Source: Anaerotignum sp. (GTDB lineage Bacteria; Bacillota; Clostridia; Lachnospirales; Anaerotignaceae). Taken from it: DNA of 62,359 nucleotides. Both the position numbers and the translations under genes were made by a program. The notes under the pieces were generated by a model. That model was not told where the DNA came from. It saw only the letters and a program-made list of their open reading frames with translations, and did no database searches. The stretch is from assembly GCF_030625865.1 (NCBI RefSeq), contig NZ_DAOUQB010000016.1, positions 1 to 62,359 on the forward strand, written 5' to 3'. Positions 1-8,659 of this stretch are shown here, piece after piece (position 1 is the first letter of the stretch; every line of letters starts with the position of its first letter).

Positions 1-1
1 T

Positions 2-115
2 GAAGAAACTGGAAATCAGATTATTATAAAAATAAAGAAAGATTGTGGGCTTCGACGTGTCCGTGTGGAAAATCCGGGGGACGGCACAGGGATTAAGTTG
101 GTGCAAATATTATGA
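2..115 (+). CDS. C-terminal end of an unidentified protein (partial)
   Basis: An open frame enters from the left edge and ends in TGA at 113-115, leaving 37 residues with a charged stretch (KIKKDCGLRRVRVENPGDG) and the ending GIKLVQIL. The stop is 18 bases before codB, so it may be the last codons of a gene in the same operon, possibly a regulator. The visible part is too short to assign a family. A histidine-kinase-like ATPase tail is conceivable because of the GTGIKL string, but this is a guess. Confidence 0.45.
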   Translation, partial: EETGNQIIIKIKKDCGLRRVRVENPGDGTGIKLVQIL

Positions 116-133
116 TCAAAAGGAGGATTATGT

Positions 134-1432
134 ATGCCAAAGGATAAAAGCATCATTGAGGTTCACGATGATTATGCCCTTGAACCAGTACCTGAGCGCG
201 CACGTAGAGGCCTAGTATCAATGTCTGTGGTTATGCTGGGGTTTACTTTTTTTGCTGCAAGCATGTGGACAGGGGGTGCACTGGGCATAGGGTTTGATTT
301 TTTCCCGGATCTGTTGATTGTTGTATTGTTTGGAAATTTAATTTTAGGCGTTTACGGTGCATTTTTGGGGTATGCTGCAGCTAAAACAAATCTCTCAACT
401 CATATTTTAGCCCGTTATGCATTTGGTGTGAATGGATCTAAGCTGCCATCCTTTATGCTGGCATTCACACAAATTGGTTGGTTTGGAGTAGGTGTTGCAA
501 TGTTTGCATATCCAATAAACAAGCTGACAGGCATTGGCCTATGGCCATTAATTATTATTGGTGGTGTTCTAATGACTGCCACGGTTGTCATTGGATTTAG
601 AGCCATTGAATGGATTAGTAAAATTGCGGTTCCGGCAATTATCATATTAGGTGTAATGTCTGTTTACAAAGCAATGGGAACCATGGGCGGGGTGTCTAGG
701 CTAATGGTATCGACAACCAAGGAACCAATGACTATGGCCGTAGGTGCCGCACTGGCCGTGGGGTCCTTCATTAGTGGGGCAACATTAACCCCGGATTTTG
801 TACGATTTTCTAAAACGAAAGCAATTGGAGTTCAAGCAACAGTCATTGGTTTTACCTTTGGAAATAGCTTAATGTTTTTCTTTGGCGCAATTGGAGCAAT
901 TGCCACTGGAATGTCAGATATAACAGAGGTATTAGCGGCTCAGGGGTTACTTGGTGCAGGAATTGCATTATTGGCTTTAAATATTTGGACCACAAATGAT
1001 AATGCACTATATGCTGCAGGCTTAGGCTTGGCAAATATCACAGGTCTTCAAAGGAAGCATCTCACCATGGCTGCAGGCTTAGTAGGAACGATTTTTGCAG
1101 TGTTTTTGTACAATAATTTTGTGGGATGGTTAACTTTTTTAAGTATTTCGTTACCTCCGATTGGCGGCATAATCATATCGGATTTCTTTTTAAGAAGTAG
1201 AAGACAATATTTGTCTCCGGAAAATCATTCCTTTGTCAGCGTTAATTGGGCTGCAATCATTGCGTGGGGGATTTCTATTGGTGTATCTTTGATGTCCCCT
1301 AAAACAGGCATGTTATCTATATCACCTTTAAATGCAATTCTATCAGCAATTCTTTTTTATTATATATTTGATATGCTTTTGAGTCATAAGCATAAGCAAA
1401 ATATTTCTGTAGAATCCAGTAATCAAGAATAG
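134..1432 (+). CDS. codB: cytosine permease CodB (NCS1 family)
   Basis: This 432-residue integral membrane protein imports cytosine with a cation. It belongs to the nucleobase:cation symporter-1 family and matches the E. coli CodB pattern closely. Visible signatures are FFAASMWTGGALGIG in the first membrane segment, TQIGWFGVGVAMFA, NIWTTNDNALYAAGLG and the late NNFVGWLTFLS. About twelve hydrophobic segments are expected; the N-terminal 25 residues and the C-terminal tail are hydrophilic. The ATG is preceded by AGGAGG at 121-126 with a 7-base gap; an ATG at 130 is out of frame. It lies directly upstream of cytosine deaminase, the usual pairing for cytosine salvage to uracil and ammonia. No regulator is visible because the promoter lies outside or at the edge of the window. 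Confidence 0.95.
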   Translation: MPKDKSIIEVHDDYALEPVPERARRGLVSMSVVMLGFTFFAASMWTGGALGIGFDFFPDLLIVVLFGNLILGVYGAFLGYAAAKTNLSTHILARYAFGVNGSKLPSFMLAFTQIGWFGVGVAMFAYPINKLTGIGLWPLIIIGGVLMTATVVIGFRAIEWISKIAVPAIIILGVMSVYKAMGTMGGVSRLMVSTTKEPMTMAVGAALAVGSFISGATLTPDFVRFSKTKAIGVQATVIGFTFGNSLMFFFGAIGAIATGMSDITEVLAAQGLLGAGIALLALNIWTTNDNALYAAGLGLANITGLQRKHLTMAAGLVGTIFAVFLYNNFVGWLTFLSISLPPIGGIIISDFFLRSRRQYLSPENHSFVSVNWAAIIAWGISIGVSLMSPKTGMLSISPLNAILSAILFYYIFDMLLSHKHKQNISVESSNQE

Positions 1433-1443
1433 GGGTGAACTAT

Positions 1444-2715
1444 ATGGAACTATTGATACAAAACGCTAAGCTTCGAGATAGAAACGAACTGGTAGATATA
1501 GCAATTGAGAAAGGGAAAATTCAAATAGTTGGAACTGAAATTTATGGAAATGCATTAGAAACCATTGATGCAAAAGGCAATTTGGTATTGCCTCCTTTTG
1601 TAGATCCACATCTGCACCTTGATGCAGTCCTAAGTGTGGGTGATCCTCGCTATAACCAATCAGGCACTTTATTGGAAGGAATTCAAATATGGGGGGAAAG
1701 GAAACCACATTTAACCAAAGAATGTTTAAAAGCCAATGCAATAGAGGCGATCAAATGGGAGGTCGCTAACGGAACTTTAAAAATAAGAACACACGCGGAT
1801 ACAACTGATCCTACTTTAATGACCGTAGAGGCATTGCTAGAAGTGAAAGAAGAAATGAAGGATTTAGTTGATCTACAAATCGTTGCATTTCCTCAAGATG
1901 GTATTTTTACAACACCTGAGGGTAAAAATTTAATGGTACGTGCAATGGAAATGGGAGCAGATGTTGTTGGAGGCATTCCCCATAATGAATTTACCCGAGA
2001 AGACGGTGTGAAGGATGTTGAAACAGCATTTGAATTAGCTGAGAAATTTAACGCGCTGATTGACATACATGTAGATGAAACAGGTGATGATCAATCACGC
2101 TTTGTTGAAGTGATGGTAAAGGAAACCATTCTAAGAGGATGGCAGGGATTAGTAACAGCAAGTCATACAACTGCAATGCATAATTACAATAATGATTATG
2201 CATTTAAATTGATTGGGTTAATAAAAAGAGCTGAATTGAATATAATAACAAATCCATTTGACAATTCAGTGCTTCAAAACCGAACCGATGGTTATCCGAG
2301 AAGACGTGGTCACACGCGTGTAGATGAGCTCTTAGCAAGAGGTGTCAATGTCAGTATTGGTCATGATTCAATTATGGATCCGTGGTATCCAATGGGAAAA
2401 GGGAGTATGCTGCAAGCTGCGAATTTATTAATGCATACAGCACATTTGAGTGGTTATGATCAGATTGGAAGTTTATTGGATATGATTACAGTTAATTCAG
2501 CAAGAACCATGAATTTAAGTGATCAGTATGGCATTGAAGTTGGGAAGCCTGCTGATTTAATCATACTTGATGCTGATAATGAAATGGATGCCATTCGATT
2601 ATTGAGTGAATGCCTGTATGTAATTAGAAGAGGAAAAATTGTCAGTCAAACACAGCCAGCCATCCATCATTTGAAATTTAAAGATCAAACACAGAGAATT
2701 AACTTTAAAAGGTAG
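1444..2715 (+). CDS. codA: cytosine deaminase CodA (amidohydrolase)
   Basis: This cytosolic metal-dependent amidohydrolase converts cytosine to uracil plus ammonia, the step after CodB uptake. The protein is about 423 residues, the usual length. Metal and catalytic motifs are in place: DPHLHLD near the N-terminus (His56 and His58), IDIHVDE around residue 210 with the metal His and catalytic Glu, SHTTAMH around 240, and GHDSIMDPW with the metal Asp near 310. A GTG at 1435 is in frame, but the AGGGGTG ribosome-binding site at 1431-1437 overlaps it and sits 6 bases before the ATG at 1444, so 1444 is taken as the start. It follows codB after 11 bases and is surely cotranscribed. No terminator hairpin with a clear T tract follows. 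Confidence 0.95.
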   Translation: MELLIQNAKLRDRNELVDIAIEKGKIQIVGTEIYGNALETIDAKGNLVLPPFVDPHLHLDAVLSVGDPRYNQSGTLLEGIQIWGERKPHLTKECLKANAIEAIKWEVANGTLKIRTHADTTDPTLMTVEALLEVKEEMKDLVDLQIVAFPQDGIFTTPEGKNLMVRAMEMGADVVGGIPHNEFTREDGVKDVETAFELAEKFNALIDIHVDETGDDQSRFVEVMVKETILRGWQGLVTASHTTAMHNYNNDYAFKLIGLIKRAELNIITNPFDNSVLQNRTDGYPRRRGHTRVDELLARGVNVSIGHDSIMDPWYPMGKGSMLQAANLLMHTAHLSGYDQIGSLLDMITVNSARTMNLSDQYGIEVGKPADLIILDADNEMDAIRLLSECLYVIRRGKIVSQTQPAIHHLKFKDQTQRINFKR

Positions 2716-3420
2716 TTGGAATGAAAAAAACTAGGTGTTGATTTGACATAAAGCCATAGGTTAAACGCCGAGGGGGATAAGTTTTACTTGGTATCTTTTT
2801 TCCTCAACGCACGTTGAAAACGATAATACTGAAGACGAAATGTGGTTCGGAGGGCAAAAAGTAGACTTCAACCACAATATGTTGCGGTTTTGGAGCGGTT
2901 TTGAGGCTTCAAATGAGTGAAGGCGTCTATTTTTTGAGTCTTTAAAAATAGGGTTAAATTATAGAATGATAGGATATTTATGAGTGAAAGAACACTAGAA
3001 AATAATAAATCAGAACTTTACAATTTAGAGCAGCTAGGAAATATAAAAAATAATCCAATGTAAAATCTATTATTTTATCAGTGCTAAAAGAACAGCCTCC
3101 AGCAGGACAAACGGCAAGGGGTGTAGATGGAGGAAGTATTCCACCAAGTGGCAGTGTTTCTATAAAAGAAGGTACAAATGAGGCATATACAATGTCATTA
3201 TAATCTGGGGCCTTGATATGATGCTGTAGATTAGATGTAAGTACTTTTGGGATCAGGAGAGCAAAGCGATAGGGGACGAAGATATTGATGAAATAAATAG
3301 ATTTTGAAAAAACTCAGAAGGTTATGAGACTATATCTTGTAAAAACACGCACAAAGGAATAAAATATAATAGCATGAAGGTATTTAAGTATTTAGTCACT
3401 ATTGGAGGTAAAATAGTATT
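2716..3420 (+). other. gene-poor stretch with decayed fragments
   Basis: No intact gene is visible. The stretch carries copy 1 of the two-hairpin repeat (2814-2952). It also has a 27-codon frame at 2980-3063 of no recognised family. An open frame at 3054-3203 without a start reads GGSIPPSGSVSIKEGTNEAY; this resembles the GGxISPSGxVSVxEG pattern of extracellular bacterial repeat domains, so it may be a scrap of a surface protein. The last part is the leader of the diguanylate cyclase. Confidence 0.5.
2814..2952 (+). repeat. diverged two-hairpin repeat, copy 1
   Basis: The copy is collinear with 19018-19160. Shared blocks are TCAACGC at the left, then RACRAAATGTGG, the AACCACAA strand, ATGTTG and TTTTGAGGCTT. 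Hairpin 1 pairs TGTGGTT (2841-2847) with AACCACA (2870-2876). Hairpin 2 pairs GAGGCTTCAAA (2903-2913) with TTTGAGTCTTT (2933-2943), allowing G-T pairs and one mismatch. The conserved folding despite base changes suggests a structured 3' end of a mobile element or a small RNA. Its family was not recognised. Confidence 0.55.
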
Positions 3421-5001
3421 ATGTATCGAAGCTTAAAAAAAACAATCACGTATGTGATACTTATATATTTCTTAATAGGAACAATATTTTTATCTATTTC
3501 ATTATTCTTTCGTGTGAAAGCAGATGAGATAAAACAAGCAGAAATTGTTAGTAGTGAAGAGTTATTAATGGATGTAGAAAAGACAATTGTATCGAATAAA
3601 GTAAATCGTTTAACTACAGATGTACTATATGTAGCGGATACTTTAAGGCTAGGAGATATAAGTTCGGGAAATTATTCAGGTATAGAAAAATTACTGCTGG
3701 CTTTTTCTGACAGAAAAAAGATTTATGATCAGATTCGGTATATTGATTTAGATGGTAATGAGGTGATTCGAATAAACTATTCGGAAAAAGGTTCATATGC
3801 CACAAGCGATCAGGATTTGCAAAACAAGAAAGAACGATATTATTTTACTGATACGATAAATTTAAAGAAAAACCAAATATTCATATCAAAATTGGATTTA
3901 AATATTGAGCATGATGAAATAGAACAGCCAATAAAACCTATGATCCGATTATCAACACCATTTTATGGAAGTGATGGGGAACTACATGGGATTGTTGTTT
4001 TAAATTACTATGCAAATGATATGCTGCAACAAGTGAAGAAAATAGCATCCACCAGTAGAGGATATGTCTTTTTGCTTAATTCTAACTCTTATTGGCTTTA
4101 TAATGGAGAAAACAGTAGTAAAGAATGGGCTTTTATGTATGATGACAAATTGAAGGAGAATTTTAGCAATGAATATCCTAAAGAATGGAATGCTATAACT
4201 AAAGTGAATGAGGGTTCGCTAATTACATCAAATGGTCTTTTTTCATTTTCAAATATACTGACGAGCAATGAATTTTGGATGGACAATATGAATAATTCTG
4301 TTGTTCTTGATGAAGGAGATTGGTATATTGTTTCCCTGATAGGATCATCTAACCCCAACGGCATTCTGATATTCGAAAATATACCCCAAAAAATAGTTGC
4401 TATTTTAAAAACAGATATTTGGGTATTCCTTATTTTACTTGGTATCTCATTTATATTAGCAGTACTTGTAACGCTTAATAAAAATAAAAAAGACAGAATT
4501 AAGTATTTTTCTGAGTATGATACTATGACAGGAGTTTACAATAGGCGTGCTGGGTTTGAAAAATTAAGCAGAATATATAAAGATGCAACAAAGGATAGCG
4601 GAAAAATAAGTATTTGCTTTATTGACATTAACGGACTAAAAGATGTAAATGATTATTTAGGGCATGAAGCTGGGGATGAATTGATTTTAAGCATAGTAAA
4701 TGGCATTAAGGGCGAAATACGTGATAAAGATTTTGTTTGCCGCCTTGGTGGAGATGAATTTTTGATTGTATTTAATCATTTGGATGAATCCGGAGCAGAG
4801 GAGATATGGTTAAGAATTAATGAAGGGTATATGGAAATCAATGAAACTGGAGGAAGAAAATATATTATTAGTGCAAGCCACGGTATAGAAGAGTTTAAGT
4901 TTCGTTCAGATGAGTATATTGATACGATTATCAATCATGCAGATGAAAAAATGTATCAAGAAAAAAGAATTATCAAAAAAGACTTAAAGGTCGTTAGATA
5001 A
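3421..5001 (+). CDS. membrane diguanylate cyclase with periplasmic-type sensor
   Basis: The 526-residue protein should make cyclic di-GMP from two GTP in response to an extracellular signal. Residues about 10-30 form a first membrane helix. An extracellular region of about 290 residues, probably a Cache-type sensor, follows, then a second helix at about 328-350 and a C-terminal GGDEF domain. The active-site loop is an intact GGDEF at residues 443-447 (RLGGDEFLIVF). Five residues before it is RDKD, an intact RxxD inhibitory site, so product feedback is expected. FIDINGLKDVND is the conserved substrate-binding block. The start is supported by GGAGGT at 3404-3409. It stands alone; neighbours on both sides are decayed. 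Confidence 0.9.
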   Translation: MYRSLKKTITYVILIYFLIGTIFLSISLFFRVKADEIKQAEIVSSEELLMDVEKTIVSNKVNRLTTDVLYVADTLRLGDISSGNYSGIEKLLLAFSDRKKIYDQIRYIDLDGNEVIRINYSEKGSYATSDQDLQNKKERYYFTDTINLKKNQIFISKLDLNIEHDEIEQPIKPMIRLSTPFYGSDGELHGIVVLNYYANDMLQQVKKIASTSRGYVFLLNSNSYWLYNGENSSKEWAFMYDDKLKENFSNEYPKEWNAITKVNEGSLITSNGLFSFSNILTSNEFWMDNMNNSVVLDEGDWYIVSLIGSSNPNGILIFENIPQKIVAILKTDIWVFLILLGISFILAVLVTLNKNKKDRIKYFSEYDTMTGVYNRRAGFEKLSRIYKDATKDSGKISICFIDINGLKDVNDYLGHEAGDELILSIVNGIKGEIRDKDFVCRLGGDEFLIVFNHLDESGAEEIWLRINEGYMEINETGGRKYIISASHGIEEFKFRSDEYIDTIINHADEKMYQEKRIIKKDLKVVR

Positions 5002-5297
5002 TAACAAAAGACTATTTTGCTTTATTTCCATATAACATGTGTTTACTATTTGTTTCCGTCAGATGATGAAGCTTGGTACAAATAAGAATCAAGGAGGTTG
5101 TCTATCTGAAAAAGTTCCGATTGTCTAGATAGTTTCTTGCAGCCATTTCATTTTTTGAGCATGGATAGCTGGCATGAACAGAAGATAAGTTAATAGGGCG
5201 AAAAGAGTTGTACCTTTAATGCATTTTTCTATAGGGTAATTAAATTAAAAAAACTATAGCTTAAGGAAGTGTGTTTTAGGACTTGTAGGAAATACAT

Positions 5298-5716
5298 ATG
5301 AGTACAATATAAATAGAAAATGGTGTTTATTGGGTAGGGGGTACCAATGAAAATGTAGGGCTTAATTGTAATCCTTATTTGATTATCAACGAAAATAAGT
5401 TCAAATTAAGATTAAAGGAAGAAGAGAATTAATCTTTATACCGATGCCTTATTTAAATTCCCACGGAGTTTTTGTAACATATGATTTGCAAAATAAAATA
5501 TTAATTAGCAGTGATTTGTTTGGTGCATTTTCTTATCATTGCAAGTTGTTTGCGGATGATTCCTATATTAAATTTAGCGTGAAAGCCATGGCGCTGTTAG
5601 ATGAAGCCAATACCTTCAAATATGGAAATCCTGAAATCACTAATGTTGGTGTAAGAAATAACGCTGGTATACTAATATCAGGGCATGACCTTACAGATTT
5701 AGAGCAATTACTGTAG
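5298..5716 (+). pseudogene. chimeric relic: ODP-type metallo-beta-lactamase fused to hybrid-cluster protein fragment
   Basis: Three pieces are recognisable. From ATG 5298 the frame reads MSTI, a TAA stop, then IENGVYWVGGTNENVGLNC, the N-terminus of an oxygen-binding di-iron (ODP) MBL protein. After a frame change, 5444 onward reads [13 protein letters not shown] and [18 protein letters not shown], the later core of the same family. With no break in frame it then switches to [18 protein letters not shown] and [16 protein letters not shown], which is hydroxylamine reductase (Hcp). Most of both genes is missing. The simplest reading is a deletion that joined two neighbouring NO/O2-stress genes, followed by decay. 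The upstream 296 bases hold nothing else recognised. Confidence 0.75.
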
Positions 5717-5749
5717 GAAAGAAATTGAAATAAGAAAAACTACACTACC

Positions 5750-5767
5750 CTAAGAAAATTTTCTTAG
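5750..5767. repeat. perfect 18-bp palindrome CTAAGAAAATTTTCTTAG
   Basis: It lies 33 bases after the chimeric relic and 306 bases before the flavodiiron gene. It has no T tract, so it is more likely a protein-binding site or an end scar than a terminator. The rest of 5717-6072 is AT-rich; no other gene was seen in it. Confidence 0.4.
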
Positions 5768-6072
5768 AATGCAATAAAGAAAAATAAATTTTGCGTAAAT
5801 ACGAAAAATCTAGGTGATACTTATAATACATCCAAGATGGTTAACAAGGTGTATTCCAGCAGATAAGAAGATTTAAGAAATTGTACTTCATATATACGAA
5901 ATCAAAAATACTTTGGTTTAGCTTGTCAGACGAATTGAAAGTATTAATTCATCAAACTATACCAAACTATATATGTAAGATTAAGGAAAGTAAGTATATT
6001 AATAAATTTATTGTTTTATTTGTCACATAAAAGATTATTTGTAACTAATGAAAATGGAAAGGAGAAGTGTGT

Positions 6073-7278
6073 ATGTATTGTTTAAAGAAAATAACGGATG
6101 ATTTAACTTGGGTTGGAGGAAATGACCGTCGTTTAGCAATGTTTGAGGGCGTGTATTCTGTACCGGATGGCGTTTCTTATAATTCTTATTTGATGATGGA
6201 TGAAAAAACAGTTCTCTTTGATACAGTAGATCGGGCAGTAAGTAAAGTTTTTTTTGAAAACTTGGCAGAAGCGTTAGGGGAAAGAACGTTGGATTATCTG
6301 GTGGTTCATCACATGGAACCTGATCATTCTTTTACATTGGAAGAAGTGGTTGAGCGTTATCCTAATATTAAGATTATTTGTAACGCAAAGATTGTGACAA
6401 TGATAAAGCAATTTTTTGACTTTGATATTGACTCTCGTGCCATTGTGATGAAAGAAGGGGATGTATTCTCAACCGGGAAGCATCAGCTGACATTTTATAT
6501 GGCTCCCATGGTGCATTGGCCTGAGGTAATGATTACCTATGATACTACCGATGGTATTTTATTTTCTGCAGATGCCTTTGGTTGCTTTGGCGCATTAAAC
6601 GGAGCTATTTTTGCCGATGAAGTGGATTTTGAGCATAACTATATGAAGGAAGCAAGGCGGTACTATGGCAATATTATTGGAAAATATGGTCCACAGGTTC
6701 AAGCAATGCTAAAAAAAATAGATCATTTAGAGATTCGGTTGTTATGCCCATTACATGGGTTTGTTTGGAGAACAGATATTGAAAAATATGTACAAAGGTA
6801 TGAAAAATGGAGCAGCTATACGCCGGAAGAAGATGGTGTAGTCATTGCATATGCATCTATTTACGGCAATACAGAAAATGCAGCAGAAATTCTTGCTTCT
6901 CGCTTGTGGGACAGAGGAATCAAAGCGGTGATGTTTGATGTATCCGTTACCCCTGCTTCGGACATTATAACAGCAGCATTTCGTTACAGTCATTTAGTAT
7001 TTGCGTCGACGACGTATAATAATGGGATTTTCGTTAGTATGGAAGCATTGGTATTTGATATTGTAGCCCATAATCTGCAAAACCGTACGGTAGCGGTGAT
7101 AGAGAATGGTTCATGGGCACCTAACAGCGGTAAGCTGATTCGAGCTGAGTTGGAAAAATGCAAGAATATGAATATTTTAGAAAATAAGATAATCATTAAA
7201 TCCTCGATTAGAGAAGGCCAATTAATAGAGATTGAGGCTATGGTGGATGCAATAGAGAAAACAATTGAAAAAAAATAA
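6073..7278 (+). CDS. fprA: A-type flavoprotein / flavodiiron protein (O2 or NO reductase)
   Basis: This cytosolic protein of 401 residues reduces O2 to water or NO to N2O in anaerobes, taking electrons from rubredoxin. The N-terminal MBL-like domain carries the di-iron ligands: HHMEPDH (His80, Glu82, Asp84, His85), the MVHWPEVM histidine, SADAFGCFG with the bridging Asp, and CPLHGFVWR. The C-terminal flavodoxin domain begins around residue 255 with IAYASIYGNTENAAE, the FMN phosphate loop. A GTG at 6067 is in frame, but AAAGGAG (6058-6064) is only 2 bases from it and 8 bases from the ATG at 6073, so 6073 is chosen. The electron donor rubredoxin is encoded about 0.8 kb downstream, separated by a dead nitroreductase gene. 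Confidence 0.93.
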   Translation: MYCLKKITDDLTWVGGNDRRLAMFEGVYSVPDGVSYNSYLMMDEKTVLFDTVDRAVSKVFFENLAEALGERTLDYLVVHHMEPDHSFTLEEVVERYPNIKIICNAKIVTMIKQFFDFDIDSRAIVMKEGDVFSTGKHQLTFYMAPMVHWPEVMITYDTTDGILFSADAFGCFGALNGAIFADEVDFEHNYMKEARRYYGNIIGKYGPQVQAMLKKIDHLEIRLLCPLHGFVWRTDIEKYVQRYEKWSSYTPEEDGVVIAYASIYGNTENAAEILASRLWDRGIKAVMFDVSVTPASDIITAAFRYSHLVFASTTYNNGIFVSMEALVFDIVAHNLQNRTVAVIENGSWAPNSGKLIRAELEKCKNMNILENKIIIKSSIREGQLIEIEAMVDAIEKTIEKK

Positions 7279-7399
7279 ATTGAATTTTTATTTTATGTCA
7301 GGTCATTTTTAAATGCAAAAATAAAAGCCAAAAATGCAAAATTTGAAGAGAAGAAAGCTAATTTAGATTATATAATTTTGTGGGGTAGGGTATATTAAA

Positions 7400-7912
7400 G
7401 GGGAATTATCCGCAGTGGCAGATCGCTACATTGAGAATGCTGGCTTTGTTGGACAAGCGTTGATTTTTAAGGCTACAGAAATCGGCGTGGATTCTTGCTG
7501 AGTTACATTTACTGATAGCAGGGGGGTAAAAGAAAAGCTGAATGTGCTTTCAGACAAAGAAGTTGTTGGAATCATCACGTTGGGCTTTGAAGAGGATAAA
7601 GGAAAAACTACGAAGGCTTCTTTAAATCCTGTTTACAGATTTGGTTTGGATGAGATTGTTTACTTGAATGAATGGGGTAAAGATGCAGAGAATACCACTT
7701 TGGAAGAAAGAGGTATTCTGGATGCATTTGCATATACAAGATTGGCACCATCTGCATGGAATAAACAGCCTTGACGATTTTTAATTCATGGAGGTAATAT
7801 GATTTTAGCAGTGAAAAAAGGCGAAGGAATTTATTCTTATGAAGAAAAAATTGCAGCAGGTATTATTATGCTGTTTTTACAAGCAATTATTGACAACACG
7901 CTGTTTAGCTAA
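7400..7912 (+). pseudogene. nitroreductase-family pseudogene with two Trp-to-TGA stops
   Basis: One reading frame from about 7400 to the TAA at 7910-7912 keeps nitroreductase-family features: DRYIENAGFVGQALIF, GFEEDKGK, APSAWNKQP and GGNMILAVKKGEG. It is interrupted by TGA at 7499-7501 (after DSC, where the family usually has Trp) and TGA at 7772-7774 (after NKQP, where the family has QPWRF). Both look like TGG-to-TGA transitions. The N-terminal part is missing. The ancestor was probably an FMN oxidoreductase working beside the flavodiiron protein and rubredoxin. Confidence 0.8.
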
Positions 7913-7919
7913 AATTGGC

Positions 7920-7957
7920 ATTAGGAATTGCCTACAGACTCTGTTGTAATTCCTAAT
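7920..7957 (+). terminator. possible terminator hairpin after the nitroreductase relic
   Basis: ATTAGGAATT (7920-7929) pairs perfectly with AATTCCTAAT (7948-7957) across an 18-base loop, followed by ACTTTT. The stem is AT-rich and the T run is short, so termination would be weak. Confidence 0.4.
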
Positions 7958-7994
7958 ACTTTTGAAGTAATTGGTTATTGTAATTTATAATTTT

Positions 7995-8030
7995 CTTTAA
8001 TGATACCAATCATTTACAGGTATCTTAAAG
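7995..8030 (+). promoter_or_regulatory. inverted repeat upstream of rubredoxin
   Basis: CTTTAA-T-GATACC (7995-8007) pairs with GGTATC-TTAAAG (8019-8030), with one bulged T and an 11-base loop. A TATAAT lies at 8044-8049 and the rubredoxin ATG at 8108. It could be an operator or a leader hairpin; no clear -35 box was found. Confidence 0.35.
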
Positions 8031-8107
8031 AAGGTTTAAATTTTATAATAAATCAATCCCCAAAAGGGCTTGGTGAAATTTTATTATTAATAAGGAGATG
8101 ATTTCAG

Positions 8108-8269
8108 ATGAAAAAGTATGAATGCACAGTTTGTGGTTACATTTATGATCCTGAAGTTGGCGATCCGGATAACGGCGTAGCTCCAGGCACACCTTTTGAA
8201 AAACTGCCTGATGATTGGAAGTGTCCATTATGTGGCGTTGGAAAAGAGGATTTTAAGGTAAAAGAGTAA
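8108..8269 (+). CDS. rubredoxin
   Basis: This is a 53-residue cytosolic one-iron electron carrier. CTVCG at Cys6/Cys9 and CPLCG at Cys39/Cys42 bind the iron; [19 protein letters not shown] is the conserved loop with the usual acidic and aromatic residues. It most likely passes electrons to the flavodiiron protein encoded upstream, as in other clostridia. AAGGAG at about 8092-8097 gives a 10-base spacing to the ATG. A strong terminator follows at once. Its own AT-rich promoter region contains an inverted repeat. Confidence 0.97.
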   Translation: MKKYECTVCGYIYDPEVGDPDNGVAPGTPFEKLPDDWKCPLCGVGKEDFKVKE

Positions 8270-8300
8270 TTTTTGTTTACATTATAAAAAAAAGTATTGT

Positions 8301-8352
8301 ATAGCTCAAGGTGTATTTTTCGATATGAGAAATAGCTTGGGCTATTTTTTTG
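8301..8352 (+). terminator. rho-independent terminator after rubredoxin
   Basis: ATAGCTCAAG (8301-8310) pairs with CTTGGGCTAT (8336-8345, one G-T pair), followed by a run of seven T. Confidence 0.85.
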
Positions 8353-8385
8353 GAGATAAACAATTTGTTTGAGCTGGGGATGGGG

Positions 8386-8489
8386 ACAATTTCTTGGACA
8401 GATTAGGCAGCTAACAAGGCTTCGTTGGTACTCCAATGGACTCATATTTCCAAGTGATATTTTAATTCTGGTTTCATTGTACCATGTAA
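8386..8489 (-). pseudogene. IS3-family transposase C-terminal relic
   Basis: On the minus strand the frame reads WYNETRIKISLGNMSPLEYQ, the C-terminal signature of IS3-family OrfB (DDE) transposases. Nothing of the catalytic core is left. On the other side the relic abuts the broken MBL gene, so the insertion probably destroyed that gene. The string TGTCCAAGAAATTGTCCCC (minus strand) just beyond may be the element end. Confidence 0.7.
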
Positions 8490-8497
8490 GGTATCTT

Positions 8498-8612
8498 TAC
8501 CCTGTATCAAATAAGATATTCGGGTCTTGATGTTCAATAAAAAGGGATGAATCATTTTCAGTCAGAATCCCTCTTTTTTGAACCTTATCATCAGCTAAAC
8601 TGTAAACTGGAT
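8498..8612 (-). pseudogene. N-terminal relic of an MBL-fold hydrolase (paralogue of the 12346 gene)
   Basis: The minus frame reads LADDKVQKRGILTENDSSLF, then IEHQDPNILFDTG and a stop. The intact MBL protein starting at 12346 reads LTDDKVKNRRLLAEHGLSLF and IEYKDCNILFDTG at the same place. The relic follows DUF134 by about 50 bases and breaks off where the IS3 transposase relic begins. It is the dead partner of a duplicated DUF134-MBL pair. Confidence 0.8.
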
Positions 8613-8659
8613 GTTTATCAACTCCTTGGTTTTGATTGAACATAAGTCTATGTTTAAAA

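Noticed and set aside
7499-7774. TGA codons in the nitroreductase frame as selenocysteine or recoded Trp
   Set aside because: No SECIS-like hairpin directly after the codons was evident, the family has Trp there, the 5' end of the gene is missing, and TGA is an ordinary stop elsewhere in the window.
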